Positions 19,112-28,635 of a stretch of 64,000 nucleotides of DNA are shown here, in pieces. The position numbers were made by a program, and so were the translations under genes. The stretch spans positions 1 to 64,000 of the forward strand of contig JADKJW010000008.1 in NCBI GenBank assembly GCA_016720835.1, in the 5' to 3' direction. Source of the DNA: Ignavibacteria bacterium. GTDB taxonomy: Bacteria; Bacteroidota; Ignavibacteria; SZUA-365. Within the stretch, counting starts at the first letter, position 1; every line of letters begins with the position of its first letter. The notes beneath the pieces are model-generated. The model was not told the DNA's origin and searched no databases. It saw only the letters and a list, made by a program, of their open reading frames with translations.

Positions 19112-20784
19112 CGACGCCGCGGTCCGGACTGCGCGACCTGCGCTTCCCGCTCGTTCTCGTCATCGTCACGACGGCCTTCCTCGGGGCGAGGGAAATGCAA
19201 CCCTGGGACGAGGCGCTGTACGCGATCCGCGCCCGCGCCTGCATCGAGCACGGCGCCTGGCTCGACCAGAGCGCGTACGCCGTCGGCGACCTCTACTCCG
19301 CGGCGCATCCTCCGCTCGGCGTCTGGAGCATCGCGCTGTCGACCGCGCTGCTCGGCGAGAGCGTCGGCGCCACGCGGCTGCCGGGGGCCCTCTGCGCGGG
19401 CGCGCTGTTCGCCGCATTCTTCTGGTATATCCGGACCCGATACTCTTTGAAAGCCGCCCTCGCGGGCACGGCGACGCTCGGGCTCGCGCAGCACGTGCAG
19501 CACTTCGCGCGGCAGGGACAGCTCGACGCCTTCCAGATGCTGTTCACCGGTCTCGCGGCGCTCGTCGTGTTCTCGCTGTTCGCGCGCGTGAGCCGCCGCG
19601 GGACGCTGCTCCTCGCGGGCCTGATCGCGGGAGCCTTCCTCTCGAAGTTTCTCGTCACCGGGCTTGCCATCGCAGGGTGGCTCCTGGCCGCCGCCGTGCT
19701 GCGCCGTCCCGCGGTGTTCCGCGCCATCCTGATCGCCGCGCTGCTCGGAACCGTCCTCGCGTCGCCGTGGTATCTGTTCATGTGGTCGCGGCATCCCGGT
19801 TTTCCGTCCCACCTGCTGTCCGCCGTCTCGATTGTCGCGCTGGAGGGCTACTCGCGAACCTCGGTGCAGGCGTGGTGGTACTACGTGAACCAGCTGCTCA
19901 TCGCCGCGCCGCTGCTGCCGCTCCTGCTGCTCGCGCGGCCGCAGGGGGACGGGGAGCGCGACGCATTCCGCGCGGCGCTGCTCTGGCTCGGGAGCGCGCT
20001 CGTGCTCCTCTCGCTCGGCGCGACAAAGCTGCCGCACTTTGTGCTGCACCTCGCGCTACCGGCCGCGTTCGCCGTCGCGTTCGCGGCGCATCGGACGACC
20101 CTCCGCGCGGGAGCGATTGCGGGAGCGCTCGTCGCGTGGTCCGCGCTGGTCGCGTGGGGCTCTTCCGAGACGCTCCGGCTGTCGCTGCGCACCTGGACCC
20201 TGCTGCCGGATGTGCCGGCGCTGCTCGCGCAGGCTTCGCTGGTTCCGCTTCTCGTCGCGGCGGTGCTGTTCCTGCTGCCACGGCTGCTGCGCGCACGCGA
20301 CACCGCGCGGCGCGACGCCATCGCGCGCGACACCGCCGGGGTCCTGTTGCTCGTCGCGATGCTGGTTGTCGCAGCGGGAAAGAACCATGCGGAGGCGTAC
20401 GGTCACGCGGACGGAGCGGCCGCTGCCGCCGCGGCGATCGAAGGCGCGGGCGTCTCGCATCTCGTCATTCTCTGCGGCGACGTGCCGCACGCGCGCTATC
20501 AGCCGCAGCTCGCCTGGTATCTCCACGGATGGAATCTCGGCCAGCGGAGCGGCAAAACGGCCATGGTGCTTCCGGCGCGGGACGCGCTGCGTCTGCCGAC
20601 GCCGCCGTGGAATGCGGCGGACTCCGCGCGCACGCTCATCGTCCGCGTGCACGACGTCGATCCCTTGTACGTCCCGACCACCGCGGAGCGCGCGCTGGAG
20701 ACGCGGCTCGACGCGCTGCTCGCGCGCACCGCAGTTCCGTATTTCGACACTCCGCTCTACAGCCTCTCCCGCCCGCGCAGGTGA
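19108..20784 (+). CDS. Family-39-like (PMT/ArnT superfamily) membrane glycosyltransferase
   Basis: 558 residues with about ten transmembrane helices. The first periplasmic loop carries the GT-C signature: acidic WDEALYAIRARACIEHGAWL (Asp-Glu after Trp) and then AAHPPLGVWSIALSTALLG, the 'K/HPPL' motif of PMT_2 proteins. FARQGQLDAFQMLF resembles the RxDx metal/sugar loop. A C-terminal soluble part (residues about 420-558) contains HLVILCGDVPHARYQPQ. Such enzymes move a sugar from a polyprenyl-phosphate donor to lipid A, glycans or proteins on the periplasmic side; the acceptor is unknown. The ATG overlaps the rluD stop. It converges on the agmatinase gene. Strongly GC-biased and Ala/Leu-rich, like its neighbours. 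Confidence 0.8.
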   Translation: MTTPRSGLRDLRFPLVLVIVTTAFLGAREMQPWDEALYAIRARACIEHGAWLDQSAYAVGDLYSAAHPPLGVWSIALSTALLGESVGATRLPGALCAGALFAAFFWYIRTRYSLKAALAGTATLGLAQHVQHFARQGQLDAFQMLFTGLAALVVFSLFARVSRRGTLLLAGLIAGAFLSKFLVTGLAIAGWLLAAAVLRRPAVFRAILIAALLGTVLASPWYLFMWSRHPGFPSHLLSAVSIVALEGYSRTSVQAWWYYVNQLLIAAPLLPLLLLARPQGDGERDAFRAALLWLGSALVLLSLGATKLPHFVLHLALPAAFAVAFAAHRTTLRAGAIAGALVAWSALVAWGSSETLRLSLRTWTLLPDVPALLAQASLVPLLVAAVLFLLPRLLRARDTARRDAIARDTAGVLLLVAMLVVAAGKNHAEAYGHADGAAAAAAAIEGAGVSHLVILCGDVPHARYQPQLAWYLHGWNLGQRSGKTAMVLPARDALRLPTPPWNAADSARTLIVRVHDVDPLYVPTTAERALETRLDALLARTAVPYFDTPLYSLSRPRR

Positions 20785-20803
20785 TCCCGGAGGCCGACGC
20801 GTC

Positions 20804-21700
20804 TCAGCGGCCCATGAATGCCGCGTTCAGCAACTTCGACACCAGCTTGGCCGCGAGAAACGACGGGAAGGTGAGGGAGCGCATGGGGGCGAGCTCGACG
20901 ACGTCGAAGCCGACGATGCGTTTCTTCGCACCGATGATTTTCAGCAGCGCGACGGTCTCGTCCCACTGGAATCCCCCCGGCTCGGGGGTGCCCGTCGCGG
21001 GCATGATGGACGGGTCGAAATAATCCACGTCGAAGGTGATGTAGACCTCGTCCGCGAGCGCGTCCGCGACGGCGTCCTGCCAGCGCGCGCCGTGCACGCC
21101 CGCGTGCATGTCGCAGGCGTAGAAGGTGCGGATGCCGCGGTCGCGGATCATCTGGTGTTCCTCGATGCATTGCGCGCGGATGCCCGCCTGCACGATCCGC
21201 TCGCCGGGCATGAACTCCGCGACGCGCGCCATCACGGACGCGTGACTGTACGGATTGCCGAGGTAGCTTTCGCGCAGGTCGGAGTGGGCGTCGAACTGCA
21301 GCACGGACATTCCCGGATGACGGCGGAAATGCGCGTGGATGGGCGCGGCGCTGATGGTGTGCTCTCCGCCCAGCGTCACGACGAATTTCCCCTCATCGAG
21401 AGCCGTGTCGACCGCGGCTTCGATGATGTCGAGGACATCCTTGTCCTTTTTCTTTCCGAAGGAGAGCGGCGCGACGGCGGCGATCCCGTGATCGAAGCAC
21501 AATTCGCGTTTGAAATCCTCGTCCCAGAACTCCACGTAGTGCGAGGCTTCGAGGATGGCCGCGGGACCCTTCGCCGTCCCGCCGCCGTAGGACACGCTGT
21601 GCTCGTAGGGCGCGGACAGGATGGCGATGCGCGATGTCGCCCAGGCGGAATGTTCCTTGCCGATGCCCAGAAAATTCTTCGATCGCGGGAGCGCCTTCAT
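20804..21700 (-). CDS. speB: Agmatinase (ureohydrolase family)
   Basis: 298 residues. It hydrolyses agmatine to putrescine and urea, a step in polyamine synthesis. Ureohydrolase metal motifs are intact: GGEHTISAAP, FDAHSDLRESYLGNPYSHASV (DAHxD; family DAHxD-x-R), and the third motif YITFDVDYFDPSIMPATGTP with EPGG, where the usual start is S-x-D-x-D. Two Mn ions are expected. GGGTAKGPAAILEAS supports agmatinase rather than arginase. The start ATG (21700) overlaps the stop codon of the secreted peptidase gene upstream (ATGA), an odd partner. The two may share a transcript, though no functional link is obvious. Confidence 0.92.
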   Translation of the reverse strand: MKALPRSKNFLGIGKEHSAWATSRIAILSAPYEHSVSYGGGTAKGPAAILEASHYVEFWDEDFKRELCFDHGIAAVAPLSFGKKKDKDVLDIIEAAVDTALDEGKFVVTLGGEHTISAAPIHAHFRRHPGMSVLQFDAHSDLRESYLGNPYSHASVMARVAEFMPGERIVQAGIRAQCIEEHQMIRDRGIRTFYACDMHAGVHGARWQDAVADALADEVYITFDVDYFDPSIMPATGTPEPGGFQWDETVALLKIIGAKKRIVGFDVVELAPMRSLTFPSFLAAKLVSKLLNAAFMGR

Positions 21701-23427
21701 CGGGTCACCACGATGGTCTGCGTGCGGACCGCGGATCCCGCGCGCAACACCACGCGATAGATGCCGGAGGCCAGCGCGGAGGTCTGAAACTGGAGCGTAT
21801 GTCTGCCGGGGCCGCGCGGACCGTCCGCAAGCGATGCAACCGCGCGTCCGAGCGCGTCGATGGCGTCGACCCGCACGTCGCAGGCGGCGGCAAGCTCGAA
21901 GGGAATGCTGGCGGTCGGAGACGAGGGCGTGACGGGATTGGGGTAGCCGGGCAGCAACGCGATGTCCACGGAAGCCGTCTCATCAATGCGCAGGATCGCG
22001 GGGGGGTGATGCCGGACTTCGATGGTGGCTGTCGAGTCGGTCATCCCCGTGATGGAGATGTACAGATTCGTGTGGACGGTGTCGCGGTTGATCCGGAACT
22101 CGGTCGTGGGATTGGTCCATACGGTGAACGAGTTCCGTTCGAGCGTGAAGGCCGAATTCGGATCGCCCGCCCAGCCGTCGACGTACCAGGGTTTTCCGCC
22201 GATGACCACCTTGTTGTACGGATTGAAGCCGTCGAGCGGGTCGGGCGTCTGGCGGAAGGGTGTTCCGGAGGCGCTGTCCACGGCCCATTGCCAGTTGCCG
22301 CCCGCATTGACGGGATGCACTTCCTTCTGGCTCCTGCTTTCGGGATCGTAGACGCGGTAGATGTACACGCCCTTCGCCGGGGCCGAATCGTGCCGCGATT
22401 GTTTCGTGCGGTATTCGAACGTGTAGTACCAGTCCGGCGCCGCCGCGATCGGGAGAGCGGCGGCGTCCGTCGTCGTGACGTGGTCGCGCAGCGTGAACGA
22501 AGTATCGGACGCGGCGGGCAGAGGCGTGAACGTGCCATACCCGAGCGCATGCCGCTCGAAACTGTTCAGGGCCAGCCCTCCTCCGGAGTTCGCGAGCACG
22601 CCGAGTCCGCCGTAGATGAGCGCGGGATGGCTCTCGCCGTAGAGCTTGTGCATGAATTCGTGAATGGTCACCTGGTACGCGTAGGTCGCGTCGACAATGG
22701 CGCCCGAACCGGGACTGCGCGTGACGGTCAATCCGGATGCGCTCGCGTCATTGTATTCGCCGGTGCCGCCGAAGATGAGCTGCTTGCCGGCATCGACGAA
22801 AATGAAATCGGTAAATCCAAGATCGGACACGCCGGCGAGATTGAAAAAGCGGCTCTGGGTGATGCGCCGGTAGACCGTGATGATCAACTCGACGTACTGA
22901 TCGGGACCGGGGAGCACGGCATACGGCCGGCCCTGCGTCTGCCAGGTGTCGTACGGCGCGAAATCGAAGGTCGCGTCAAGCGTCGTCAGCAGGTCCTTGG
23001 TGGCGCTGCCCAGGGTGCGCGACGACCAGACGTAGTCGAGTTCGGTGCCCTGTGTCACCAGGACGCGCGGAAGCACGTCGAGCGTCAGCTGGAACTGCCC
23101 GCCCGACATATCCGAAAAGTAGGTCTGAAGATTCGAAACATAGTGCGGCGCCCAGACCGGGAGCTGCCCGAGCGGCCATTCGGCGCTCTGCACGTCGTCG
23201 TTCTGGGTCTGGATGAAGAGTACCAGTCCGCGGACGGCGCCCCTGGCGGGCAGGTGGCAGCCGGGGTTGCGCGAGATGCCGGAGGAGGCCGCCGGACTGT
23301 CCGACGACCTGACGGAAGCGTGCGCGGCGCACGTGCCGCAGCTGAACTGCGCGCGCGCCGCGGGCGCAGCGCCGACCAGCAGGGCGGAAACGACCAGCAG
23401 GGAAAGGGGAATGTGTCGACGGATCAT
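21697..23427 (-). CDS. Secreted M6-like metallopeptidase with T9SS sorting domain
   Basis: 576 residues. The signal peptide (LSLLVVSALLVGAAPAARAQ) is followed by a zincin domain. The motif HEFMH has zinc ligands His256 and His260 and catalytic Glu257, with GESHP shortly after. The stretch RGLVLFIQTQNDDVQSAEWPLG and QTYFSDMSGGQF (YFSEMSxGQF) is typical of immune-inhibitor-A-like M6 peptidases. The C-terminal 80 residues form a type A T9SS sorting domain (LLPGYPNPVTPSSPTASIPF, then GIYRVVLRAGSAVRTQTIVV). The protein should therefore cross the outer membrane and be anchored or released after cleavage. Four Cys near the N-terminus (SCGTC and others) could form disulfides. The stop overlaps the agmatinase start. 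It is divergent from the pullulanase gene across 133 bases. Confidence 0.83.
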   Translation of the reverse strand: MIRRHIPLSLLVVSALLVGAAPAARAQFSCGTCAAHASVRSSDSPAASSGISRNPGCHLPARGAVRGLVLFIQTQNDDVQSAEWPLGQLPVWAPHYVSNLQTYFSDMSGGQFQLTLDVLPRVLVTQGTELDYVWSSRTLGSATKDLLTTLDATFDFAPYDTWQTQGRPYAVLPGPDQYVELIITVYRRITQSRFFNLAGVSDLGFTDFIFVDAGKQLIFGGTGEYNDASASGLTVTRSPGSGAIVDATYAYQVTIHEFMHKLYGESHPALIYGGLGVLANSGGGLALNSFERHALGYGTFTPLPAASDTSFTLRDHVTTTDAAALPIAAAPDWYYTFEYRTKQSRHDSAPAKGVYIYRVYDPESRSQKEVHPVNAGGNWQWAVDSASGTPFRQTPDPLDGFNPYNKVVIGGKPWYVDGWAGDPNSAFTLERNSFTVWTNPTTEFRINRDTVHTNLYISITGMTDSTATIEVRHHPPAILRIDETASVDIALLPGYPNPVTPSSPTASIPFELAAACDVRVDAIDALGRAVASLADGPRGPGRHTLQFQTSALASGIYRVVLRAGSAVRTQTIVVTR

Positions 23428-23560
23428 GCGGGAGGTGGTGATACCGGAAGAGATTCAGAACCTTCAAAAATACCCGTGTTCGTGCGGAGAAACAAATCGC
23501 GTGGACGAATGGCCGCGGTTTCCTATTTTCCGCGATGTCATTCATTGAACCGGCGGCATC

Positions 23561-25786
23561 ATGAAGCTTCTCTCCGCAACCCTGCAGTCCATCAACCGGG
23601 TCGTGCTCGTCTTCGAGCGGCATCCCGGAGCGTTGACGGACGAGGATTTCACCTTCGCCCCGCACGTGCGCGTGCTTGCCTTCGAAGCGCTCGAAACCAT
23701 CGTCGTGCTGTTGACGGAGGACTTCGACCTGACGAAGAGCCACACGATATTCGTGCGCGGCGACGGCAGTCTGCCCGTGCTGCCCGACGACGTGTTCGAT
23801 ACCATGCAGTCCTCCAAGCCGCTCGGTTGCGTCGTCGAGCAAGGATTCCGGGCCTTCCGCCTCTTCGCGCCGCGCGCGGTCTCGGTCGAACTCGTGCTGT
23901 TTGCGGATCTCGACGACACGATCGGCACGGTGTATGACATGAGCCGAGATGCCGACGGCGTGTGGGAAATGTCCCTTTCCGTCGACGCGCGCGACCGCTG
24001 GTACGCCTACCGGATTGACGGGCCGCGCGGCGAGGGCGAGTTGTTTTCGTCCTCCATGCTCGTCGCCGATCCGTACGGGCAGGCGGTGGCGACGCGCAAC
24101 ACCTGGCGGCATGAGGCCCGGACGCTTCTGCCGGGCGCATGGAGCGCGTACGACTGGGGCGACGACCGCCCCGTCCGCATCCATCCGCGCGACCTCGTGA
24201 TCTACGAGATGCACGTGAAGGACATGACCGCGCATCCGTCCAGCGGCGTGGAAGCCGGCTTCGCGGGAACCTACCCCGGGCTCGTCCGGCGCGGATGCAG
24301 GGGCGGTATCGATCATATCGCGCGGCTCGGCGTCAATGCCGTGGAACTCCTGCCCTGCCAGCACTTCGCCGCGATCGAACTGCCCTACCTGCAGCGGACC
24401 GAGACGGGACTCTACAACACATGGAACCCGTACGAGCGCAATCACTGGGGCTACATGACGTCGTACTTCTTCGCACCGGAGCCATCCTATGCGACCGCCG
24501 CAAACGCGACGCCCGGCGAGTGGAACGACACCGCCGGACGGCAGGTGCGCGAGTTCAAGGACATGGTCAGGGCCTTCCACGCCACGGGCATCGCCGTGAT
24601 CATGGACGTGGTGTACAACCACACATCGCATTACGATCAGCAGCCGCTGAAGGCCATCGACAAGTTCTACTACTACCGCACCGACGGTCAGGGCGACTTC
24701 ACGGGCGCCAGCGGTTGCGGCAACGATCTCGACACCGCGCACCCGATGACGCGGCGCCTCGTCGTCGACAGCGTCCTGCACTGGATGCGCGAGTACCACG
24801 TGGACGGCTTCCGCTTCGATCTCGCGGCCATGATCGATGTCGAGACGTTGCGGGAGGTGTGCGCGCGAGCGCGGGAGCTGAATCCCGACGTGATCCTCAT
24901 CGGCGAGCCCTGGGGCGGCGGGCAGTACGATCTGCGCCGCTTTTCGGAACTGGGCATGGGCGCGTGGAACGACCAGTTCCGCAACGGCGTGAAGGGCGTG
25001 CATCCGTCGCATGCCCAAGGCTACGTCTTCGGGTCGTGGGCGTGGAACTCGCACGAAGCCTTCGGCATGTGGGTGCTCGGTTCGGTGGAGGCGAAGGGCG
25101 GTCCCCTGCTCGACGCGGCGCATTCGGTCAACTACCTCGCGTCGCACGACGGCTACACCCTCGGCGATTTCATCCGCATCGCGACGGGCGCCGTCGGCGA
25201 ACATCAGATCGTGGAGGATGGGATGGCCAACGCGCGCCTCGGTCCCGCGCAGTTGCGCGCCGAGCGGCTGGCCGCGTTGATGCTCCTCACGAGCCAGGGA
25301 TCGGCGATGCTGCATGCGGGGCAGGAATTCGGCAGGAGCAAGGTCATCGCGGATCGCGGCCTGCATGGCACAACGCCCGGCCTGCTCGATCACAACAGCT
25401 ACGAGAAGGATGACGAGACGAACTGGCTCGATTTCCGGCACGCCGACATCAACGGCAATCTCGTGAACTATACGCGCGGTCTGATCGCCGTGCGCGCCCT
25501 GCTCCGTCCGTTGCGACACGCGTCCGTGGAGGCCTACCGCTTCCTCTCCGCCGATGCCGATCTCGCGAGCGGTTTTGTCATCGATGAAAAAATCGAGGGC
25601 GTTCCTCTCATCGCCGTGCTTGTCAACGCCAATCCTCACAGCTCCGCGCGCTATCATCTCCCCGAAGCCGCGTGGGACGTCCTCGTCGATGCCGAACACG
25701 CCTCCGTGTCGCCGCTGTCAACATTCACCGGCTCCGAGATCACCGTAGAAGCTGGTACCGGGTGCGTGTTGCTCGGAAGAAGGTAG
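23561..25786 (+). CDS. GH13 pullulanase / glycogen-debranching enzyme
   Basis: 741 residues without a signal peptide, so cytoplasmic. An N-terminal strand-rich domain (1-95) precedes a CBM48 domain (FRAFRLFAPRAVSVELVLF), then the GH13 barrel with LVIYEMHVKDMTAHPS, IMDVVYNHTS, Asp420 (VDGFRFDLAAM, nucleophile), Glu449 (LIGEPWGGG, acid/base) and Asp530 (ASHDGYTL). The pullulanase marker WNPYERNHWGYMTSYFF sits before the barrel's second half. It hydrolyses alpha-1,6 branch points in glycogen or limit dextrins, and with the convergent glgB forms a build-and-trim pair. The closest type is type I pullulanase; GlgX-like or isoamylase activity is an alternative. The stop is followed by 325 bases of repeats. 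Confidence 0.9.
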   Translation: MKLLSATLQSINRVVLVFERHPGALTDEDFTFAPHVRVLAFEALETIVVLLTEDFDLTKSHTIFVRGDGSLPVLPDDVFDTMQSSKPLGCVVEQGFRAFRLFAPRAVSVELVLFADLDDTIGTVYDMSRDADGVWEMSLSVDARDRWYAYRIDGPRGEGELFSSSMLVADPYGQAVATRNTWRHEARTLLPGAWSAYDWGDDRPVRIHPRDLVIYEMHVKDMTAHPSSGVEAGFAGTYPGLVRRGCRGGIDHIARLGVNAVELLPCQHFAAIELPYLQRTETGLYNTWNPYERNHWGYMTSYFFAPEPSYATAANATPGEWNDTAGRQVREFKDMVRAFHATGIAVIMDVVYNHTSHYDQQPLKAIDKFYYYRTDGQGDFTGASGCGNDLDTAHPMTRRLVVDSVLHWMREYHVDGFRFDLAAMIDVETLREVCARARELNPDVILIGEPWGGGQYDLRRFSELGMGAWNDQFRNGVKGVHPSHAQGYVFGSWAWNSHEAFGMWVLGSVEAKGGPLLDAAHSVNYLASHDGYTLGDFIRIATGAVGEHQIVEDGMANARLGPAQLRAERLAALMLLTSQGSAMLHAGQEFGRSKVIADRGLHGTTPGLLDHNSYEKDDETNWLDFRHADINGNLVNYTRGLIAVRALLRPLRHASVEAYRFLSADADLASGFVIDEKIEGVPLIAVLVNANPHSSARYHLPEAAWDVLVDAEHASVSPLSTFTGSEITVEAGTGCVLLGRR

Positions 25787-25863
25787 TAGGGACGGGGGAA
25801 GATTCGACATTGGACCGATGCTGTCCGTTGCTGTTGTCGGGAATGGACAGAAATGACATGATT

Positions 25864-25893
25864 CGTCATCCCTTCGCTGCGCTCAGGATGACG
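25864..25893. repeat. Dispersed palindromic repeat copy
   Basis: CGTCATCC (25864-25871) pairs with GGATGACG (25886-25893) around the core CTTCGCTGCGCTCA. It is the same kind of element as at 1732-1837 and 3344-3377. It lies in the gap after the pullulanase gene. Confidence 0.6.
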
Positions 25894-25932
25894 GGTATCA
25901 CGCATCGCGTCGATGCGCTATCATCTCCGCGT

Positions 25933-26068
25933 CCCCGTCCTCGACTTCGCTCGGACTGACAAAACGAAGGCGCAATTCAACAGCATCTCCGCATCTCCAT
26001 CCCCGTCCTCGACTTCGCTCGGACTGACAAAACGAAGGCGCAATTCAACAGCATCACCGCATCCCCGC
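25933..26068. repeat. Two 68-bp tandem direct repeats
   Basis: The unit starting CCCCGTCCTCGACTTCGCTC occurs at 25933 and again at 26001, exactly 68 bases apart, with nearly identical sequence through AACAGCATC. Each contains the core CTCGACTTCGCTCGGACTGA of the dispersed repeat family. With the palindrome at 25864 they fill the 25787-26111 gap between the convergent pullulanase and glgB genes; no gene is present. Confidence 0.85.
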
Positions 26069-26111
26069 GTCATGAAGCAGCGGACTGACGTGGTAACCGA
26101 GCCGCCACGCC

Positions 26112-28327
26112 TTACCGCTTGAGCACCAGTATCGCCAGCGGCGGGACGCGCAGCACGACGGAGTGCGCGCGATCGTGCCAGGGGACGGGTTCGGAATGCA
26201 CCTGTCCGAGATTGCCGACGCCGCTGCCGTCGTAGCACTCGGCATCGCTGTTGAGCACTTCGCGATACACGCCCTCCTCGGGCACGCCGAGGCGGTAGTA
26301 CTCGTGAATCGTCGGCGTGAAGTTGCAGAGGAAGACGAGGCGTTCGCTTTTGTCCTTCGAGATGCGCTCGAAGGAGAGCAGGCTGCGCTCGTTGTCGTGC
26401 AGGTCCACCCATGCGAAACCTTCCCAGGAGTAGTCCACTCGTGCAGGGCGCGCTCGTTGCGGTAGAGGCTGTTGAGATCGCGGACCCAGGATTGCACCTG
26501 CCGGTGCGCTTCGAAGCCGAGGAGATTCCAGTCGAGGTCGCCGTCGTGATTCCACTCGTTCCACTGGCCGAATTCCTGGCCCATGAACAGGAGCTTCTTG
26601 CCCGGATGCCCGTACATGAAGCCGAGGAAGCAGCGGAGGTTGGCGAAGCGCTGCCAGTAATCGCCCGGCATCTTGCTGATGAGCGCGCCCTTTCCGTGCA
26701 CCACCTCGTCGTGCGAAATCGGCAGCAGGAAATTCTCCGTGAAGGCGTAGAGCAGGCTGAAGGTGAGATTCTTGTGATGGAATTTCCGGAACAGCGGATC
26801 CTTCTGGAAATACTCCAGCGTGTCGTGCATCCAGCCCATGTTCCACTTGAGGTCGAAGCCGAGGCCGTTGTTGTCCGCCGGATGCGTCACGCCGGTGAAG
26901 GACGTGGACTCCTCCGCCACGACGATGACGCCCGGGTGGGTGACGTGGATGACCCAGTTGAGCTGCCGGATGAAGTTGATGGCCTCGAGGTTCTCGCGGC
27001 CGCCGTGCTCGTTCGGCATCCACTCGCCCTGCTTGCGCGAATAGTCGAGGTAGAGCATGGACGCGACGGCGTCGATGCGGAGTCCGTCGATGTGGAATTC
27101 GTCGAGCCAGAACAGCGCGTTGGCGATCAGGAAGTTGCGCACCTCGTTGCGGCCGTAGTTGAAGATGAAGGTGCCCCAGTCCATGTGCTCGCCCTTGCGC
27201 GGGTCCGCGTGCTCGTACAGCGGTGTCCCGTCGAAGCGTCCGAGCGCATGCGCGTCCTTCGGGAAATGCGCCGGCACCCAGTCGAGCAGCACGCCGATGC
27301 CCTCGCGGTGCATGTAGTCGACGAACCAGCGGAAGTCGTCCTCCGTGCCGAAGCGGCTGGTGGGCGCGTAGTAGCCCGTCACCTGGTAGCCCCAGGAGCC
27401 GTCGAAGGGATGCTCCATGACCGGCATCAGCTCGAGATGCGTGTAGCCCATGTCCTTGACATACGCGGCGAGTTCGGGGGCGATTTCGCGGTACGAGGAG
27501 TAGATGACGCCGTCGGGTCCGGGCACGCCGCGCCGTTTCCACGAGGCGAGGTGCACTTCGTAGATGGAGACGGGCGCTTCGAAGATGTTCGTTGCCGAGC
27601 GCGACGCGAGCCAGGGCGCGTCCTCCCACATGTGCGCGGGACGCGAGGTGACCGATGCGGTGCGCGGGCGCACTTCCATCTGCGTGCCGAAGGGGTCGGT
27701 CTTGTCGACGACGTGTCCGTCCGCGGTCTTGATTTCGTACTTGTACAACTCGCCCTCGCCGAGACCGGGGATGAAGATCTCCCACACGCCCGAGGAGCCC
27801 AGCGTGCGCATGGCGTGCGAGCGGCGGTCCCACTCGTTGAAGGAGCCGATGACGCTGACGCTGCGGGCGTTCGGCGCCCAGACGGAGAACTCCACGCCGC
27901 CCACGCCCTCGATTTCCACGAAGCGCGCGCCGAGTTTCCGGTAGATCTTGTAGTGGTTGCCTTCGGCGAAGAGGTGCAGATCGAATTCCGACAGCTGCGG
28001 CAGGAAGGCGTAGGAATCGCGGAAGAGGAATTCGCCGCCCTCCGGGTCCACCGTCAGCAGCATGTACGGGAAGACGTCCTTCTCGCCCTTGAACAGCGCC
28101 TCGAAGAAACCTTCCCCGTGGACGCGTTCCATCTCCACGCGCTCTTCCGCGCCGCCCTCCACCATGCGCACGACGAAGGCCTTCGCGGCTCTCGGCAGAT
28201 ACGCGCGCACCGCCACCGCGGGCTTTTTCCGGTACACGAGCGGGTGTATGCCGAGAACCGTATACGGATCGTGATGCTCGGTGTATATGATCTTGTAGAT
28301 GTCTTCGACGGACGCGGTGGAGCGCAT
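26112..28327 (-). CDS. glgB: 1,4-alpha-glucan branching enzyme (one frameshift)
   Basis: About 738 residues with the shift corrected. It makes alpha-1,6 branches in glycogen. Domains are an N-terminal extension and CBM48 (FSVWAPNARSVSVIGSFNEWD), then the GH13 barrel with SIYEVHLASWKR, the long WGYQVTGYYAPTSRFG, Asp419 (FHIDGLRIDAVASM, nucleophile), VVAEESTSF (acid/base Glu) and LPISHDEVVHGK (stabilising Asp). Near 26430 one base is missing: LYRNERALHE continues in the next frame as DYSWEGFAWVDLHDNERS and runs to the stop at 26112. ATG at 28327 opens MRSTASVEDIYKIIYTEHHDPY, typical for the family; the longer upstream frame crosses a G-rich tract and is not coding. It is convergent with the debranching enzyme. 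Confidence 0.95.
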
Positions 28328-28375
28328 GATGCACCTGATGTTCTTGTGTGTGAGCGCAATGTACGAAATGCCGGA

Positions 28376-28437
28376 GTGGGGAAGAATGGGGAGGAGGGAG
28401 TGGGGAGGAGGGAGGGGGGAGGAGGGGGTGGGACCCC
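28376..28437 (+). repeat. G-rich tract upstream of glgB
   Basis: Repeated GGGAGGAGGGAGTGGGGAGG-type blocks with many runs of three or more guanines on the plus strand; a G-quadruplex is possible. A palindromic GCCGGCAGGCGTCCCTGCCGG follows at about 28470-28492. The 308-base gap 28328-28635 otherwise holds only the divergent promoter region and no recognised gene. Confidence 0.6.
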
Positions 28438-28635
28438 GCCTGCGCCCGCCTCCGGCGGGCTTCGGTGGGCCGGCAGGCGTCCCTGCCGGTCGATTCCGGT
28501 ACTGCGCCTCACATTGTATCACCTGAGACTGAAATACCCTACGTTTGTGAGAAGCTGGAAGCGCGACGCGCGGAGATCATTGCATCCGATCGGGACAACT
28601 CCCGGACACCGTCAAGACCGCAAGGAGCACCTGAC

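Noticed and set aside
22976..25699. 907-codon minus-strand frame opposite the pullulanase gene
   Set aside because: The pullulanase catalytic motifs are all on the plus strand; the reverse frame has compositionally biased, motif-free sequence.
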